Source: Aphrocallistes beatrix (lineage: Eukaryota > Porifera > Hexactinellida > Sceptrulophora > Aphrocallistidae). Taken from it: DNA of 64,000 nt. Position 1 is the stretch's first letter, and every line of letters begins with the position of its first letter. Positions 1 through 10,528 of the stretch are shown piece by piece. The stretch is from positions 4,154,001-4,218,000 of the forward strand of contig OY725495.1 in NCBI GenBank assembly GCA_963281255.1, read 5' to 3'. The notes beneath the pieces are model-generated. The model had not been told where the DNA came from. It searched no databases and saw only the letters and a program-made list of their open reading frames with translations. The position numbers and the translations under genes were made by a program.

Positions 1-311
1 TGCCCGAATTTATCTTGATTCCCACAATCGCAGCGGAAATTACGTTTCGTATAAAGTTCTTCCACTTTATGTGAACTATGGCACTTCAGGCTGCAAGCCA
101 GACAGATTCCACCGGGATATTTCCCTCCCTCGCCCGTTTCGTTTGGACTGCAGGTCAGACAGACAAACACTGGCTGACGGTACAAGTAACCTTGCTCATA
201 GGTACATTTCTGGTCGCTAGTCCCTCCCAATATCACATTCACTTCTTGCTCTACTTCCAGCTCTCCTTGAATGATGTCTTCAACGGAGTAGGTCACGTCC
301 TCCTCTGCCAT
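1..311 (-). CDS. UBR7: UBR7-like putative E3 ligase, N-terminal part (runs off the window)
   Basis: Reading from an ATG at 311 down to the window edge gives about 103 uninterrupted codons. After an acidic start (MAEEDVTYSVEDI), the protein has ILGG, then a UBR-box zinc finger: KCTYEQGY, VCLTCSP, GICLACSLKCHSSHKVEELYTKRNF and RCDCGN. The Cys/His spacing and the ELYTKRNFRCDCGN stretch are hallmarks of UBR7, whose UBR box is followed by a PHD finger; that part lies beyond the left edge. UBR7 proteins are putative N-recognin/histone H2B ubiquitin ligases of nucleus and cytosol (family knowledge). No intron is seen in this portion. The orientation matches the other genes of the left arm. Identification rests on recognised motifs, not on a search. 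Confidence 0.85.
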   Translation of the reverse strand, partial: MAEEDVTYSVEDIIQGELEVEQEVNVILGGTSDQKCTYEQGYLYRQPVFVCLTCSPNETGEGGKYPGGICLACSLKCHSSHKVEELYTKRNFRCDCGNQDKFG

Positions 312-578
312 TCTGTGCTAATATTCTAGAATGTAACACAGATTACAGCGATCAAATAGAGCAATTGGGAGATTTTGTAATTCAATTTATCGATTTCTAG
401 TGAATTGTATTATTGTTCATGGCTTGTAATGGCTAGTGTCTTATAGAGACACAAGCGCGCTTCGCTTGCTTGCGCTGCGAGGCTAGCGGACACTTTGTGT
501 CCGCTAGCCTAGGCTCACATTGATTCTTTATAAGGTGGACATATATAGACGTATATACAAATATGTATATACATATAC

Positions 579-760
579 ACTGCCCTACCAAAAGTATTCG
601 TACACCCCAATAATTCCCATACAAATTGTATAAATCGTATCTATTTTTGGAGTCAATAGTAATACGTAAATCAGTAACAGTTTAACTAAATTTGGCTTAA
701 TATTCATATTCTACACACTCGATTTACTAATTTTAGTCTTTCAAATCAATTACTCTATTT
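579..760. repeat. Tc1/mariner-like terminal fragment
   Basis: The stretch begins CACTGCCCTACCAAAAGTAT and continues TCGTACACC. This resembles the ends of two longer elements at 39648-40112 and 49684-50180 and the general Tc1 terminal pattern (CAGTG..CAAAAGT). No matching right end is visible, so it is probably a truncated non-autonomous element; the right limit given is approximate. A short SINE-like GC-rich stretch with an inverted repeat (AGGCTAGCGGACA / TGTCCGCTAGCCT) lies just before it at about 480-512. Confidence 0.45.
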
Positions 761-773
761 ACAAGTTAAATAC

Positions 774-944
774 AGTCAGGGTCGCTTATTGTGAACCACC
801 AGGGGACCAAATAATCGGTTCATAATAGAGATACTTCATATTAAGCGAACTTGATTCAATACAAATCCGATCTAAAAAATGAGATTGGCGCCGAGGTTAG
901 TTCATAATAAACTAATGTTCATATTAAGCGGGTTCATAATAAAC
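774..944 (+). repeat. Non-autonomous inverted-repeat transposon (MITE), family A
   Basis: It starts CAGTCAGGGTCGCTTATTGT and ends with a degenerate inverted copy (TTCATATTAAGCGGGTTCAT). The interior reads like 'GAACCACCAGGGGACCAAA...TTAGTTCATAATAAAC'. Two further copies are at 10221-10388 (same orientation) and 25239-25409 (inverted). Ends of the form CAGTC..CGCTTA and TA targets resemble pogo/Tigger-type elements (inference). An (AT)n run follows at about 947-966. Confidence 0.7.
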
Positions 945-1071
945 GATATATATATATATATATATGTGTGTAAGCCCGGTATGTAAATAAATAGCTTTTC
1001 AATTTGAAGATATTAAATCTAAGTGCAGATTAAATAAATAAATAAGTTATATTCAATCAAAAAAAGGAAAA

Positions 1072-2283
1072 TTAGTCAGATGAGTTGAGTCCAATTTTCA
1101 GTTTAACTTTTCCATCTTTTACAAACGGGAATCTGAGGAGACTATCTTCAATTCCGCTCGAAATTAAAGAGTAAGAAAAATTCACACTCGTTTCAACCTC
1201 GTCCTCTTTCAGCTGAATCCTCTTAGGCTTGCAATTCAGTTCCATTGGTTGAAACATTATTGATTCGTCACTCTTGTCCTGATTCAACAAAATGGTTAGA
1301 CACATGCCCTTGCGTTGAGTAGGGAACTGAACTACAAAATACAGTCTGCCATTCTGTTCGCGAACTAAATTAATGTAGAAAGTCTCATTCTTCAGTTTGA
1401 ATGCAGTTCCATGACCAAATGTTAACTGCCACACATTCTGGTAACATCCTACGTCTAAACAAACTGTAATTAAAGTAGGAAAAATGTATTTCTTCAATTT
1501 ATCATTATCTTTTTCTACTCGCTGAATATCAGTTTGATATCTCAGATGTAAGTTCGATAAGTGTCGATCTTTTTCTGTATCCATATGTTCTTTGAGATCA
1601 CAAAATCGAATCTCAGTTTTATCACATCCATACGTGACATATGGACAAGGGACAAGTCGATAAGGACAATCGAGCTTCAGATGATCTTCTAGTTGATGCC
1701 TATTCACTTCCGAACCACACAAATTGGTGCACTCGATGGGATACATAGGACATACGCCTTTATGTTCTGTTAAATTCTTCACTTTAATTGATTTGGTACA
1801 AAGATCACACAAGACCATCCGTTCAATGCATTTATGCGTGACGTGCTCTTCTGTGTGTTGTTGCAGCATTGACTCATCACAACCTTGAGGACAGCTGACG
1901 TAGAGATAACCACACAGTTCTACATGCTCACGGATATCTGAGATGAAACCAGACCACTCGCAACCACGGAAATACTGTGGACATTTGACGGGGAGCTTGG
2001 ATACGATTCTTCTAACAGGCAGTAACGGAGTCGAGTCGGGACGAGACACACAGCATTCACACAAGACCTCTTCACTTTGATCGCTGCTAGCCTTAAATAA
2101 CACTCCCTCACAAGTTTGACACAACAACAGACTCTCCTCTCTCGATGATAATTGTTCTGAGAGTAACATTCTCTTATATCCCCTGTAACTTATACGATAT
2201 TTTCCTTTGCTAGGTTTGGTTGCAGTGTACAACAGTTCGTCTGCCAAGTCAATAGTCTGGAAAGATTTATCGCTATTACTCAT
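1072..2283 (-). CDS. Divergent TRAF-type zinc-finger protein without recognisable MATH domain
   Basis: This is a 403-residue single-exon reading frame starting MSNSDKSFQT. It shares the ground plan of the array proteins: a GYKRMLLSEQLSSREESLL motif like GYRSDILTENLSERE; a CxxC...CxxC pair (LCQTC, LCECC); and then TRAF-type zinc fingers (CPQYFRGCEWSGF, CGYLYVSCPQGC, CIERMVLCDLC, CPMYPIECTNLCG, CPYRLVPCPYVTYGC) to about residue 235. After a short helical stretch the C-terminal 150 residues do not show the KWTINEF...LEWPFKAIF...IASIPLS pattern of the array's MATH domain. I see no domain I recognise there. It is an outlying member of the TRAF family, probably a cytosolic adaptor; function is not inferable. 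Confidence 0.75.
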   Translation of the reverse strand: MSNSDKSFQTIDLADELLYTATKPSKGKYRISYRGYKRMLLSEQLSSREESLLLCQTCEGVLFKASSDQSEEVLCECCVSRPDSTPLLPVRRIVSKLPVKCPQYFRGCEWSGFISDIREHVELCGYLYVSCPQGCDESMLQQHTEEHVTHKCIERMVLCDLCTKSIKVKNLTEHKGVCPMYPIECTNLCGSEVNRHQLEDHLKLDCPYRLVPCPYVTYGCDKTEIRFCDLKEHMDTEKDRHLSNLHLRYQTDIQRVEKDNDKLKKYIFPTLITVCLDVGCYQNVWQLTFGHGTAFKLKNETFYINLVREQNGRLYFVVQFPTQRKGMCLTILLNQDKSDESIMFQPMELNCKPKRIQLKEDEVETSVNFSYSLISSGIEDSLLRFPFVKDGKVKLKIGLNSSD

Positions 2284-2707
2284 TCAGTGTTAAAGCTTTC
2301 TGCGTGGCTAGGTTAATCAAGGCAGTATTGTCACTCTTTATGAGTTATAATATCCAAGTAACAGGTAGTGGAGTAGGTGGAGGAAGATTATATTTCAAAG
2401 TAACTACAGTATTATATATCCAGAACAGTTCAAATTAATCTAAGTTCTCTGGTTACAAAGATATAAATATAAACTGACGCTATAGAACTTTATTCATTCT
2501 AACAGTATAGCGTGATTGGTGTAATGCTTAGATTACTTGGATATCCTGATTATAAGAATTTTAATTGAAAACGGGATAATTAAATATAATCTGAAAAAAC
2601 AAATTTGAAATCAAGTATAGAGTATATTTCTTAAAAAAAATCTCTGTGATGACTACTAGAAATGTCATAAAAACTAATCACAAACAAATACGTAATTAAC
2701 ACCATAA
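2284..2707. other. AT-rich spacer, nothing recognised
   Basis: No open frame, RNA gene or clear repeat was seen between the divergent TRAF-type gene and the first b561 gene. The last about 60 bases resemble the 3' flanks of the other two b561 copies (near 7735-7800 and 10457-10528), so they belong to the duplicated unit. Confidence 0.5.
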
Positions 2708-3352
2708 TCAATTCAAATAATTCGATTCCACAACGGTTTTTTTCTGCAAAATGAATCTCAAACTGGAAAAGGCCACTACTGTATAGAATCCGATATTCAC
2801 AAAAAAGACATAATCGTATTTAGACACGAATTGGAACCATGTGGTGTAGCAAGATAGGATAGAAACTACAAATATTTCAAGAACAAGCACACACCCACTA
2901 ATGCGATGCAATTTCTTGATGAATTTATTTTTCGGAATTAAGAGCATCAATCCAGCTAAGAACTGTAGAATTGAGTGTGCATAAGTCGTAATACCAATAG
3001 TCCCATGCCAAGAAGTGAAATGAGATTTAAGGTCATTATACTTCACCAACCAAATAATGATAAGTCCCCAAGTTGCAAATAAAATTCCAATCAAGTTCAG
3101 TCCATAGTACAAAATCCAACTTATCCTTGATAAATGATCGGACAAGTGAGAAAGCCAAATAGACTCACTGTGACATATAATGAAACCTATAGACATTGCA
3201 AACGGATGTTCTCTGAAGAGAAAAGTTGCGGTTGGAAACGGAGAATCGTATAAATCGTACGGGAAATGATAGTAGACTGTTTGCATTGCGAATAGAATGA
3301 TGAGACATTGTAGAAATATGTTGAAGAGTAGAGATTTAGTGAATGTCAACAT
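2708..3352 (-). CDS. Cytochrome b561-domain membrane protein (CYB561D-like), copy 1
   Basis: The 214-residue protein is almost entirely hydrophobic, with about six predicted membrane helices. Family landmarks: EHPFAMSIGF (His49), SWHGTIGITT (His116), KLHRISGCVLV (His149). In CYB561 proteins four conserved histidines bind two b haems that move electrons across a membrane, using ascorbate or similar donors (family knowledge). Here the second-helix ligand is absent: the segment reads WILYYGLN, where the more distant copy at 19374-20054 has WIHYGLN. A short C-terminal tail follows the last helix. Copies 2 and 3 are close paralogues. The 5' flank (about 3490-3600) resembles the 3' flanks of the TRAF-MATH genes at 11.4 and 14.2 kb, showing these genes duplicated together. 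Confidence 0.85.
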   Translation of the reverse strand: MLTFTKSLLFNIFLQCLIILFAMQTVYYHFPYDLYDSPFPTATFLFREHPFAMSIGFIICHSESIWLSHLSDHLSRISWILYYGLNLIGILFATWGLIIIWLVKYNDLKSHFTSWHGTIGITTYAHSILQFLAGLMLLIPKNKFIKKLHRISGCVLVLEIFVVSILSCYTTWFQFVSKYDYVFFVNIGFYTVVAFSSLRFILQKKTVVESNYLN

Positions 3353-3838
3353 CTTGGAAGAAGAAGCTAATGAAAATTATGAATTAAATGTTACTAGTAT
3401 TTTTATTTCAATGTCGCTTATTTAGAACTCCTGTCATTCACTCATAGCTATTTACAGCAGATTTATAGAGGTTGTGGGGAGTTCAAGCTTTTAAAAACAC
3501 AGAATTGACAAAACAAAATATTCCATGTTATCTAATTCATTGTACGAATTATGCATCATAATGCAACTCCTACCCAAATGAATTTCGTCACATTTTGCCA
3601 GTTTGAATTAGAAAGTATTTTTAATATACATACTTGTGTTACAGGGTAGAGCAGTAGTAGTTTAATTAACGTCATAAGTACAATACAAGAAGTTACAAAC
3701 AATAAAGATACTACACTCAGATTAAACTATATACTACTTAACAATTGCCTACTATACTTGTACGTACTAAGTTTACTAGTTAAGTAATACTGAACACCAG
3801 CTAATTTTCATGAATCTCTACTGCTCTATGAATCTCTA
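3353..3838. other. Duplicated b561 upstream flank and AT-rich spacer
   Basis: Bases about 3353-3600 match the flank upstream of copies 2 and 3 (8442-8700 and 11195-11460). From about 3640 similarity to the other units ends, so the TRAF gene expected here is missing. Nothing else is recognised before the retroelement. Confidence 0.55.
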
Positions 3839-6800
3839 CTACTCTACATTACCCCTCCCTCTAAACATCCATGCTCCTCTCTTTCCTCTGCACAACTCCT
3901 TCTCCGAAGATAACTCGTCACCACATTCCAGAAATTTTTGTCGGTCTGGATGATTCTCTTGTAGATCGTCGCAGTAAGGGATGACCAAAGTCACTTGCAA
4001 TGATTTCACTTCTTGACATTTGTTGCTTGGGAACCTGTTGTTCCTCCTCATCCCCTAACAGGAGGGTTTGATCGCAATCACTTTATTGCGTCACATATAT
4101 AGTTGATTCATCCAGGTAATTTTCAGGACCAGGTACCTTTCGACAGCGATTTAAGTGTACCACCTTTTCTTGATTCAATTCAAGATCCCCCACGATTACG
4201 TTGGCTTTCTTCCTTTTCAAGACCCTCTTGGGGCTTTGTACAATGGGGACAGAGAATCGCTGCGATTTTCATCCTTTACCAGTACCAGGTCCCCTGCTAC
4301 AATTTCCGATTCCTTTGCAGTGCGGTTATAATTGTGTTTCATAGTTTCCTGAGCTTCGCATATATTAGTGGATACATCTTCCCATAACGCTTGATTTCGG
4401 GTTACCGCCATTTTGACATAGCTACCAACATCAAACTATTCAAAAAAAAATGAGCTTGCATTCCAGAAAAGGTGCTGGTTAACTGCATGGTATGGTAGTA
4501 TCACTCAAAATAGTGTATATATATAGGATGAAAACTCAGAAATGAAGTAATCCTGAAATTATAATACTCTTCTTAAACATACACATAATATTACACAAAG
4601 TTAAAGTATACTGTAAATGCCCATGCCTTCCAATCTCGGTTGGAGCAGCAATGACATACTCAATAGGTTTAAATATTCGTACTCAGTATTAAATTTGGAG
4701 AAATCTGAGGGGTCACATGATCATATTCGAGCTGAATATTTTCCTTGACGACGCAGGAATGTGCAACATTCCAATTCAAACCTGCTAGTAACCCCATCAA
4801 GTGACCCCGTGTTTTGCTAAACATAAATCAACACTCTACATGATTATTTAGCAGGATTTCCAGAATGCGGAATTGCCCAAACATGCCAAAGTGGCATGGG
4901 CTTAATTATGGTCAGGGGACCCCTAGAAACCACCAAAAAAGTTACATACTTCTGTAGTAGCTAGAGCTTAGGATTCTAGAATCTTCTATTAGTTGTTTAT
5001 CTAATATTGCCTAGATACCCCTTATTACTTTTGTTTAGTTAAATACTCTAGAGTAGTAGGCATTTTTTGTTAAGTTATTCATCAACTGACTACTCATTGT
5101 CCTTGGAAAGTATATTGCAACTTCTCAAATTTCTCGGTTGACCCCCCGTGGTGCTGGGCTATTAGGTATTTTCCGAACAACAATCTTAACGTTGTATGCA
5201 GTCAGGGAGTCAGAAAAGAAATTTGAGGAGGCGTGATGTAGAGTGGTGCTCGAAATGGTCTATGGGGATTTAGTATTGGAAAATTGCAATGTCATTGTGG
5301 GATGAGGAGAGGTGACATACACTAACTATCAGAATGGAGGAAAGCCCATACTAGATTCTGCCATATAACAAGTTTGACCATGATTGATACAGAATTGACT
5401 GAGAAATTAAGCCCTAAGTCGTGCTCATTTTTCGCTGCTAGACCTCGCTGCTGACTTCACACTGGTAACTCTTCGCATACTTCGCGTACCATCGTACCAT
5501 CCACATTTCGACCTTGGTCAGAGAGGAGAACTTGGGGGTAGCCATGCCGCAATACCCATCAATCCATGAAAGCTTTTACCACGCTCTTCGCATCTTGACT
5601 CCGCAACGGCATAGCCTCAACAAATTTTGAGAATAAATCTATCATAATCAAAACGTAACGAAAGCCTTTCTTTTTAATCCCCAAGTTGGAGGTGAAAGTG
5701 TTGAAATTTATGTTGATTGAATATATTTTTTAATGTGTTTTATGGTTTGAATACTAACTTTAGCACTAAGTACGCCCCAGGCTGCCGCAGGCGGACGGAC
5801 ATTGCACGCCGTCCATGCCATAAGGCATAAGGCATCTCCTTCCAGGAGCTGTACTAAAAATGATAGTCCTCTGACTATTATTGAAAGGATCTTTGGGGGA
5901 TCGTGATCGGATCGAAGATCCTTTTATAACATTAGGATCGTGATCGGATCAAAGATCCTTTTTTTGAGGATCGACTAATTCCCTATTCCTAAGGCACACC
6001 AAACAACTCTTGCAAAACCTCCCAACATCTTTCACCATCCCTCTCCGAAAGAACCGAGGTTTGAGCAACTCGTATGTCCGATGCACTCCAGGATGAGACT
6101 GTCCGTGCACGAGATCCAAAGTCCTTTCTCTAAGAGAGTGAGGGACAAACAGCGCACCGAAACGACACAATAATCCATCTCTCACTACCCAACCATCATG
6201 CTTCCTCAATTACCCTTCTCCTACTTGATCTCTCTCTCTCTCGGTTGCCTAATCGCGTCCGACGACTCACAATATTTGGCCTGTTCCTCTCTAACCCCTT
6301 TCCCTAAATCCGTCTCTATCTCCTGTCAAGGCGTAAACATGCCGTTCAAAATGCTTGGCTTCATCGTTCACTACAGAATCGAACACTACCGAACTCCTGC
6401 TAAGGTAGTCTGCTGTACAATTACTGCTCCCTCGTCTATATTCAATTCTATAGTGTAATGATTCCAGCTCTAGCAACCACCTTGAGGACTTGGATCTCTT
6501 TGTCCACGCATCCAGATAAGAGGGTTGTGATCCGACAAAAAGACAACATCAACAGCCGCTTCCAAATATTTCCTCCACTTGCGAGCCGCAAGAACAATCG
6601 CAAGAGCTTCGCGTTCCCCGGCACAGTACTTCTTCTGGGCCTCGCTCAGCATGGAAGAAAAGAAAGCTATTGGCTTCAATCTCCCATACCTATCCATCTG
6701 AGACAATACTCCACCATCATCCTCTACGTAACAAGCCTCGCTCCATTATGGATATGCTAGAGTCACGGGGTTCCCTTCTAATGTTTCACACAGTTTAGCA

Positions 6801-7567
6801 GGGGCGTCGGAACAGGGGGGTCTGGGGGGGCTCTGCCCCCCCCCCCCACTTTTTATGGTTTTTATTTGTTCATCTATTTTGGGACTATCAAAATAGTGTA
6901 ATAAATTACAGCTATGTCGAAACATTTTCAGGCTGAAACTGTTGTAGAACTACTCCGTGTTCAATTAATTTGTTTTGAACAGTGTGTTTGGATTCACACT
7001 CACATTCACATCACATTCAACTGAGGATTCAGAATCCTTTGTAATTTCAATCCTCATATAACTCCCAATTTGTTAGTTTGTCCATATTTGGAAAATTTGT
7101 AATGAATGATCTTAATTAAACGATTTATTCAATTATTTATTTTCCTAAGATCATAACATTATTTATTGAAACTTGTTTGAATTTAGGAATCGGCCCCTCC
7201 ACTTTAAATTTGCTTCCGATGCCCCTGCAGTTTAGTAGAGCTTCGTTTACACGACTCATCCCAATCCCATTTGACTCCCTGATATTCTTAGCCCTCACTG
7301 AACGGGCATTATCCGTCACAATAGAATGTTCGGTTAAGTGAGTTACCGATGGTTTCTTCGGATTAGGTGCAAAACGTCCTCGAATTCCGTTAGTAAAGTT
7401 CCTAGCTTTTCTTTTCGTTGACAATCCAACTCTGAATTAATATCATATACACGTATATCTTCTTTACCATCCTCAGCCATACTCAACACTTGGTTTGCTG
7501 CTTCGCCGCGTGCTAATGGCAATCCTCCCTGAACACTTCGAACTGTTTCTAGCCAAAGTTGACCCAT
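3839..7567 (-). mobile_element. Decayed Ty3/gypsy-type LTR retroelement (pol remnants)
   Basis: Read on the minus strand from 7567 to 3839, pieces of a gypsy pol gene appear in the expected order. They are: a protease/RT linker-like stretch ending LLTEFEDVL (7343-7567); an RNase H region with FFSSMLSEAQKKYCAGERE and FLSDHNPLIW (6470-6706); HYRIEYRRGSSNCTADYLSR (6291-6476); a zinc-binding integrase H2C2 domain (HGQSHPGVHRTYE...CKSCLVC, 5949-6209); an integrase core trace around 5450-5690 (MIDLFSKFVEAMPLR); and an integrase C-terminal piece with GDLVLVKDEN (4217-4411). Reverse transcriptase is largely gone and stops and frameshifts separate the pieces, so it is not functional. Bases 6790-7100 look like an inserted repeat with runs of G and C; a GGATCGTGATCGGATC direct repeat lies at about 5900-5961. 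Confidence 0.8.
4412..5440. other. Non-coding stretch inside the retroelement region
   Basis: No frame or clear element is recognisable. The interval separates the integrase C-terminal piece from the integrase core trace, so it is probably later insertion or heavily decayed element sequence. Confidence 0.35.
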
Positions 7568-7802
7568 ACGTACCTTCCTTCTCCCCCAATCGAGTGTGTG
7601 TATGGTAAAAGCTGAGTGATATGCACGCTAGATCGAGTATTTAGCCTAAAAAACTGTAGTTTACCTAATATTACATTCTAAAACTCCTTATTTAATTCTT
7701 TATTACAATTAAATTTATTTAAAACTAAAAATGTCTGTGATGACAACTGGGAATATAATAAAAACTAATCACATACAAATAATTAATAACACTAGAATCA
7801 AT

Positions 7803-8441
7803 TCAAATAATTCGATACTGCATCCTATTTTTCTGCAAAATGAATCTCAAACTGGAAAAGGTCACTACTGTATAGAATCCGATATTCACAAAAAAGACAT
7901 AATCGTATTTAGACACGAATTGGAACCATGTGGTGTAGCAAGATAGGACAGAAACTACAAATATTTCAAGAACAAGCACACACCCACTAATGCGATGCAA
8001 TTTCTTGATGAATTTATTTTTCGGAATTAAGAGCATCAATCCAGCTATGAACTGTAGAATTGAGTGTGCATAAGTCGTAATACCAATAGTCCCATGCCAA
8101 GAAGTGAAATGAGATTTAAGGTCATCATACTTCACCAACCAAATAGTGATAAGTCCCCAAGTTGAAAATAAGATTCCAATCAAGTTTAGTCCATAGTACA
8201 AAATCCATCTTCTCCTTAATAAACGATTGGACAAGTGAGAAAGCCAAATAGACTCACTGTGACATATAATGAAACCTATAGACATTGCAAATGGATGTTG
8301 AAGGAAGAGAAGAGTTGCGGTTGGAAACGGAGAATCGTAGAAATCGTACGGGAAATGATAGTAGACTGTTTGTATTGCGAATAGAATGATGAAACATTGT
8401 AGAAATATGTTGAAGAGTAGAGATTTAGTGAATATCAACAT
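7803..8441 (-). CDS. Cytochrome b561-domain membrane protein (CYB561D-like), copy 2
   Basis: 212 residues, closely similar to copy 1 along its whole length, with the same landmarks (HPFAMSIGF, SWHGTIGITT, KLHRISGCVLV) and the same loss of the second-helix haem histidine (RRWILYYGLN). The tail differs (LQKNRMQYRII) because a small change near the end shifts the frame relative to copy 1. Start ATG at 8441 is shared with copies 1 and 3. Between helix 4 and the HRISG histidine it has the short loop PKNKFIKKLHR, like copy 1 and unlike copy 3. A MATH-domain remnant lies just upstream at 8834, as in a degenerated TRAF+b561 unit. Confidence 0.85.
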   Translation of the reverse strand: MLIFTKSLLFNIFLQCFIILFAIQTVYYHFPYDFYDSPFPTATLLFLQHPFAMSIGFIICHSESIWLSHLSNRLLRRRWILYYGLNLIGILFSTWGLITIWLVKYDDLKSHFTSWHGTIGITTYAHSILQFIAGLMLLIPKNKFIKKLHRISGCVLVLEIFVVSVLSCYTTWFQFVSKYDYVFFVNIGFYTVVTFSSLRFILQKNRMQYRII

Positions 8442-8833
8442 CTTGGAAGAAGAAGCTAATGAAAATTATGAATTAAATGTTACTATTTTTGTTTTAAAGT
8501 CGCTTATTTAGAACTCCTGTCCTTCACTCATAGCTATTTACAGCAGATTTATAGAGGTTGTGGGGAGTTCAAGCTTTTAAAACAATAAATAATTGACAAA
8601 ACAAAATATTCCATGTTATCTATTCATTGCACAAGTTATGCATCATAATGCAATTCCTACCCAAATGAATTTCGTCACATTTGGCCAGTTTGAATTAGAA
8701 AGTACGTACGTACAATATATTAAAATTATTATTAGAATAATAATAAACCTCGGTAAACAGAAATTCTAACTATCCCATTACTAACACAGAAACTGTTATG
8801 ATAAAGAAATGTTAATAGATATAATAAAATAAT
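8442..8833. other. Duplicated intergenic flank between b561 copy 2 and the MATH remnant
   Basis: The sequence parallels 3353-3600 and 11195-11500 and holds no gene. It joins the b561 5' side to the TRAF 3' side, which defines one ancestral duplication unit. Confidence 0.55.
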
Positions 8834-9240
8834 TCAATTATTTTTGAGAATACGAATAGTAATCTCAAACTCCAAACAAACTTCTTGAACATAATCAGTC
8901 AAATCCATATAAAGATGAATCGAGCCTACCCGTCTAACATGAGAATCATTATATTCACTTTTCGAAATAACTATCATAGGACTTCTGAGTATCAGAGAAT
9001 CATTAATGTCTTTATGACAATTCACTCTTGTAATGAATATTGCTTTGAAAGGCCATTCTAATAACTTACTAGAAAGTAATGGACGAAAAATAGGTGGGAT
9101 TTTTTATCATCGGTAGAACATGCCAAATAAACAGATAACCAGCAACTACATGACAACATGATCATTCTCTTATGATATTATGTCTAAACTTCTTAAGAAA
9201 TTCTTCCATAATCAACTTCACTTTATCCATATGTTGGATG
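8834..9240 (-). pseudogene. TRAF-MATH gene remnant (MATH domain only)
   Basis: The open portion (63 codons) reads CHKDINDSLILRSPMIVISK ... LTDYVQEVCLEFEITIRILKNN. It matches the last third of the TRAF-MATH proteins at 11.6-18.5 kb. Homology continues upstream in broken frames to about 9240 (a VAGY-like strand region and the EWPFKAIFITR coding stretch are detectable). The zinc-finger and coiled-coil parts are gone, so this is a dead 3' fragment beside b561 copy 2. Confidence 0.8.
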
Positions 9241-9493
9241 GGGCATAATCCAAATAGTAATAATTTTCAAAACGCACGCTACGTACAGTAGATAGTGACA
9301 ATTTGACTAAAATTCCTGTCCCCGGAACTATCACTATACCCAATACTTTTGAAATGTTTCAAAAGTGGACGTCCTAGCTTTGCTACAGAGTTGAAGTCGG
9401 GCTTGAGTCTGGTACGGACTCAGATCTGACTGTTCATATTCGTTTCAGGTTCAGGTTGGGCCTACAGTGAGATATAGCAATATTGAAAATATA

Positions 9494-9735
9494 CAGTCCC
9501 GGCAAAAAGGCTGGAATATTGTATGTAAAATATGAATATTCTAGTTTTAGCAAAAATAACAAATTTTAATATTGCAGAATATTTTTTATTAATTTAATGC
9601 AATGAAAATCTAGAGTCTACTCTTTCTATAACACGAAAAGTAGGAAATATTTAATTAAAATATATTATATGTTTATTACCGGGTAATTTCAAACAAATTG
9701 GAAAATAAAATATTCCAGACTTTTTGCCGGGACTA
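9494..9735. repeat. Non-autonomous inverted-repeat transposon (mariner-like)
   Basis: It begins CAGTCCCGGCAAAAAGGCTG and ends with the inverted form CAGACTTTTTGCCGGGACTA. A TA precedes the left end. The 240-bp length, AT-rich interior and absence of an open frame indicate a MITE. It sits in an otherwise gene-free 9241-10438 interval. Confidence 0.7.
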
Positions 9736-10220
9736 GAGTCGGGTTTGGGATCTAAATAATGGAGTATTTAAGCTTATGCTAGATAAGTAGTAATTAGTAA
9801 TACAATTAGATCCAAAGCAGACACTTTAACTGAAAACAATCTTCGCGGAATATAGAAAATATATTTTATAGGTTTGGGATCGAATACAGATTCAGATTCG
9901 GGTTTGAGTCGGGTTCTGAAAATTGGACTCGAGGGGAAAATTACTTTTTAATTGCCACTGTTTCCCTTTGAAAGTAAGATTACTTTTCTTGGTTATTCAA
10001 TTCAGAGTTGAACAACTTCGAATTAATTCATATTAAAAACTGTCACTCAATCATTTACAGGTTTGCGATGGAGTGATTTCCTATTCCAATCTTCAAACTG
10101 GGAAGTCTCGAATTGAGTATTTATGGTATTTTGTGCAGGTTGCAATTATTCCTAGTGTATGACAAAAAGGTTGAATGACATGTACGCTAGATCGAGTATT
10201 TAGCTCAAAAAACTGTGCTA

Positions 10221-10388
10221 CAATCAGGGTCGCTTATTATGAACCACCAGGGGACCAAAATATCTGTTCATTATAGAGATACTTCATATTATGCGAACTT
10301 GATTCAATACAAATCCTATCTAAAAAATGAAATTGGGACCAGGAGGTTAGTTCATAATAAACGATGTTCATAATAAGCGACCCTGACT
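10221..10388 (+). repeat. MITE family A, second copy
   Basis: Starts CAATCAGGGTCGCTTATTAT and ends ATAATAAGCGACCCTGACT, so the two ends form a nearly perfect inverted repeat. It matches 774-944 and, in reverse, 25239-25409. No coding capacity. Confidence 0.75.
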
Positions 10389-10528
10389 TGCCTAATATTA
10401 CATTCTAAAACTCTTATTTAATTAAATATTGCAATTAAATGTATTTAAAACTAAAAATGTCTGTGATAACTACTATAAATATCATAAAAACTAATCACAA
10501 ACAAATAATTAACAACACTAGAATCAAT

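Noticed and set aside
78..329. 83-codon plus-strand frame at the left edge
   Set aside because: It is the shadow of the UBR7 exon on the minus strand, which carries a clear UBR box.
450..500. tRNA-derived gene in the GC-rich patch
   Set aside because: I could not fold a cloverleaf or find A and B box promoter motifs with confidence.
480..512. A rho-independent-like terminator hairpin (AGCGGACA...TGTCCGCT)
   Set aside because: Bacterial terminators do not apply in this nuclear genome; it belongs to a GC-rich dispersed repeat also seen near 13.7, 16.5, 37.9 and 38.4 kb.
7137..7424. 95-codon minus-strand frame within the retroelement
   Set aside because: It has no recognisable domain, and its position between pol pieces suggests decayed or inserted repeat sequence.
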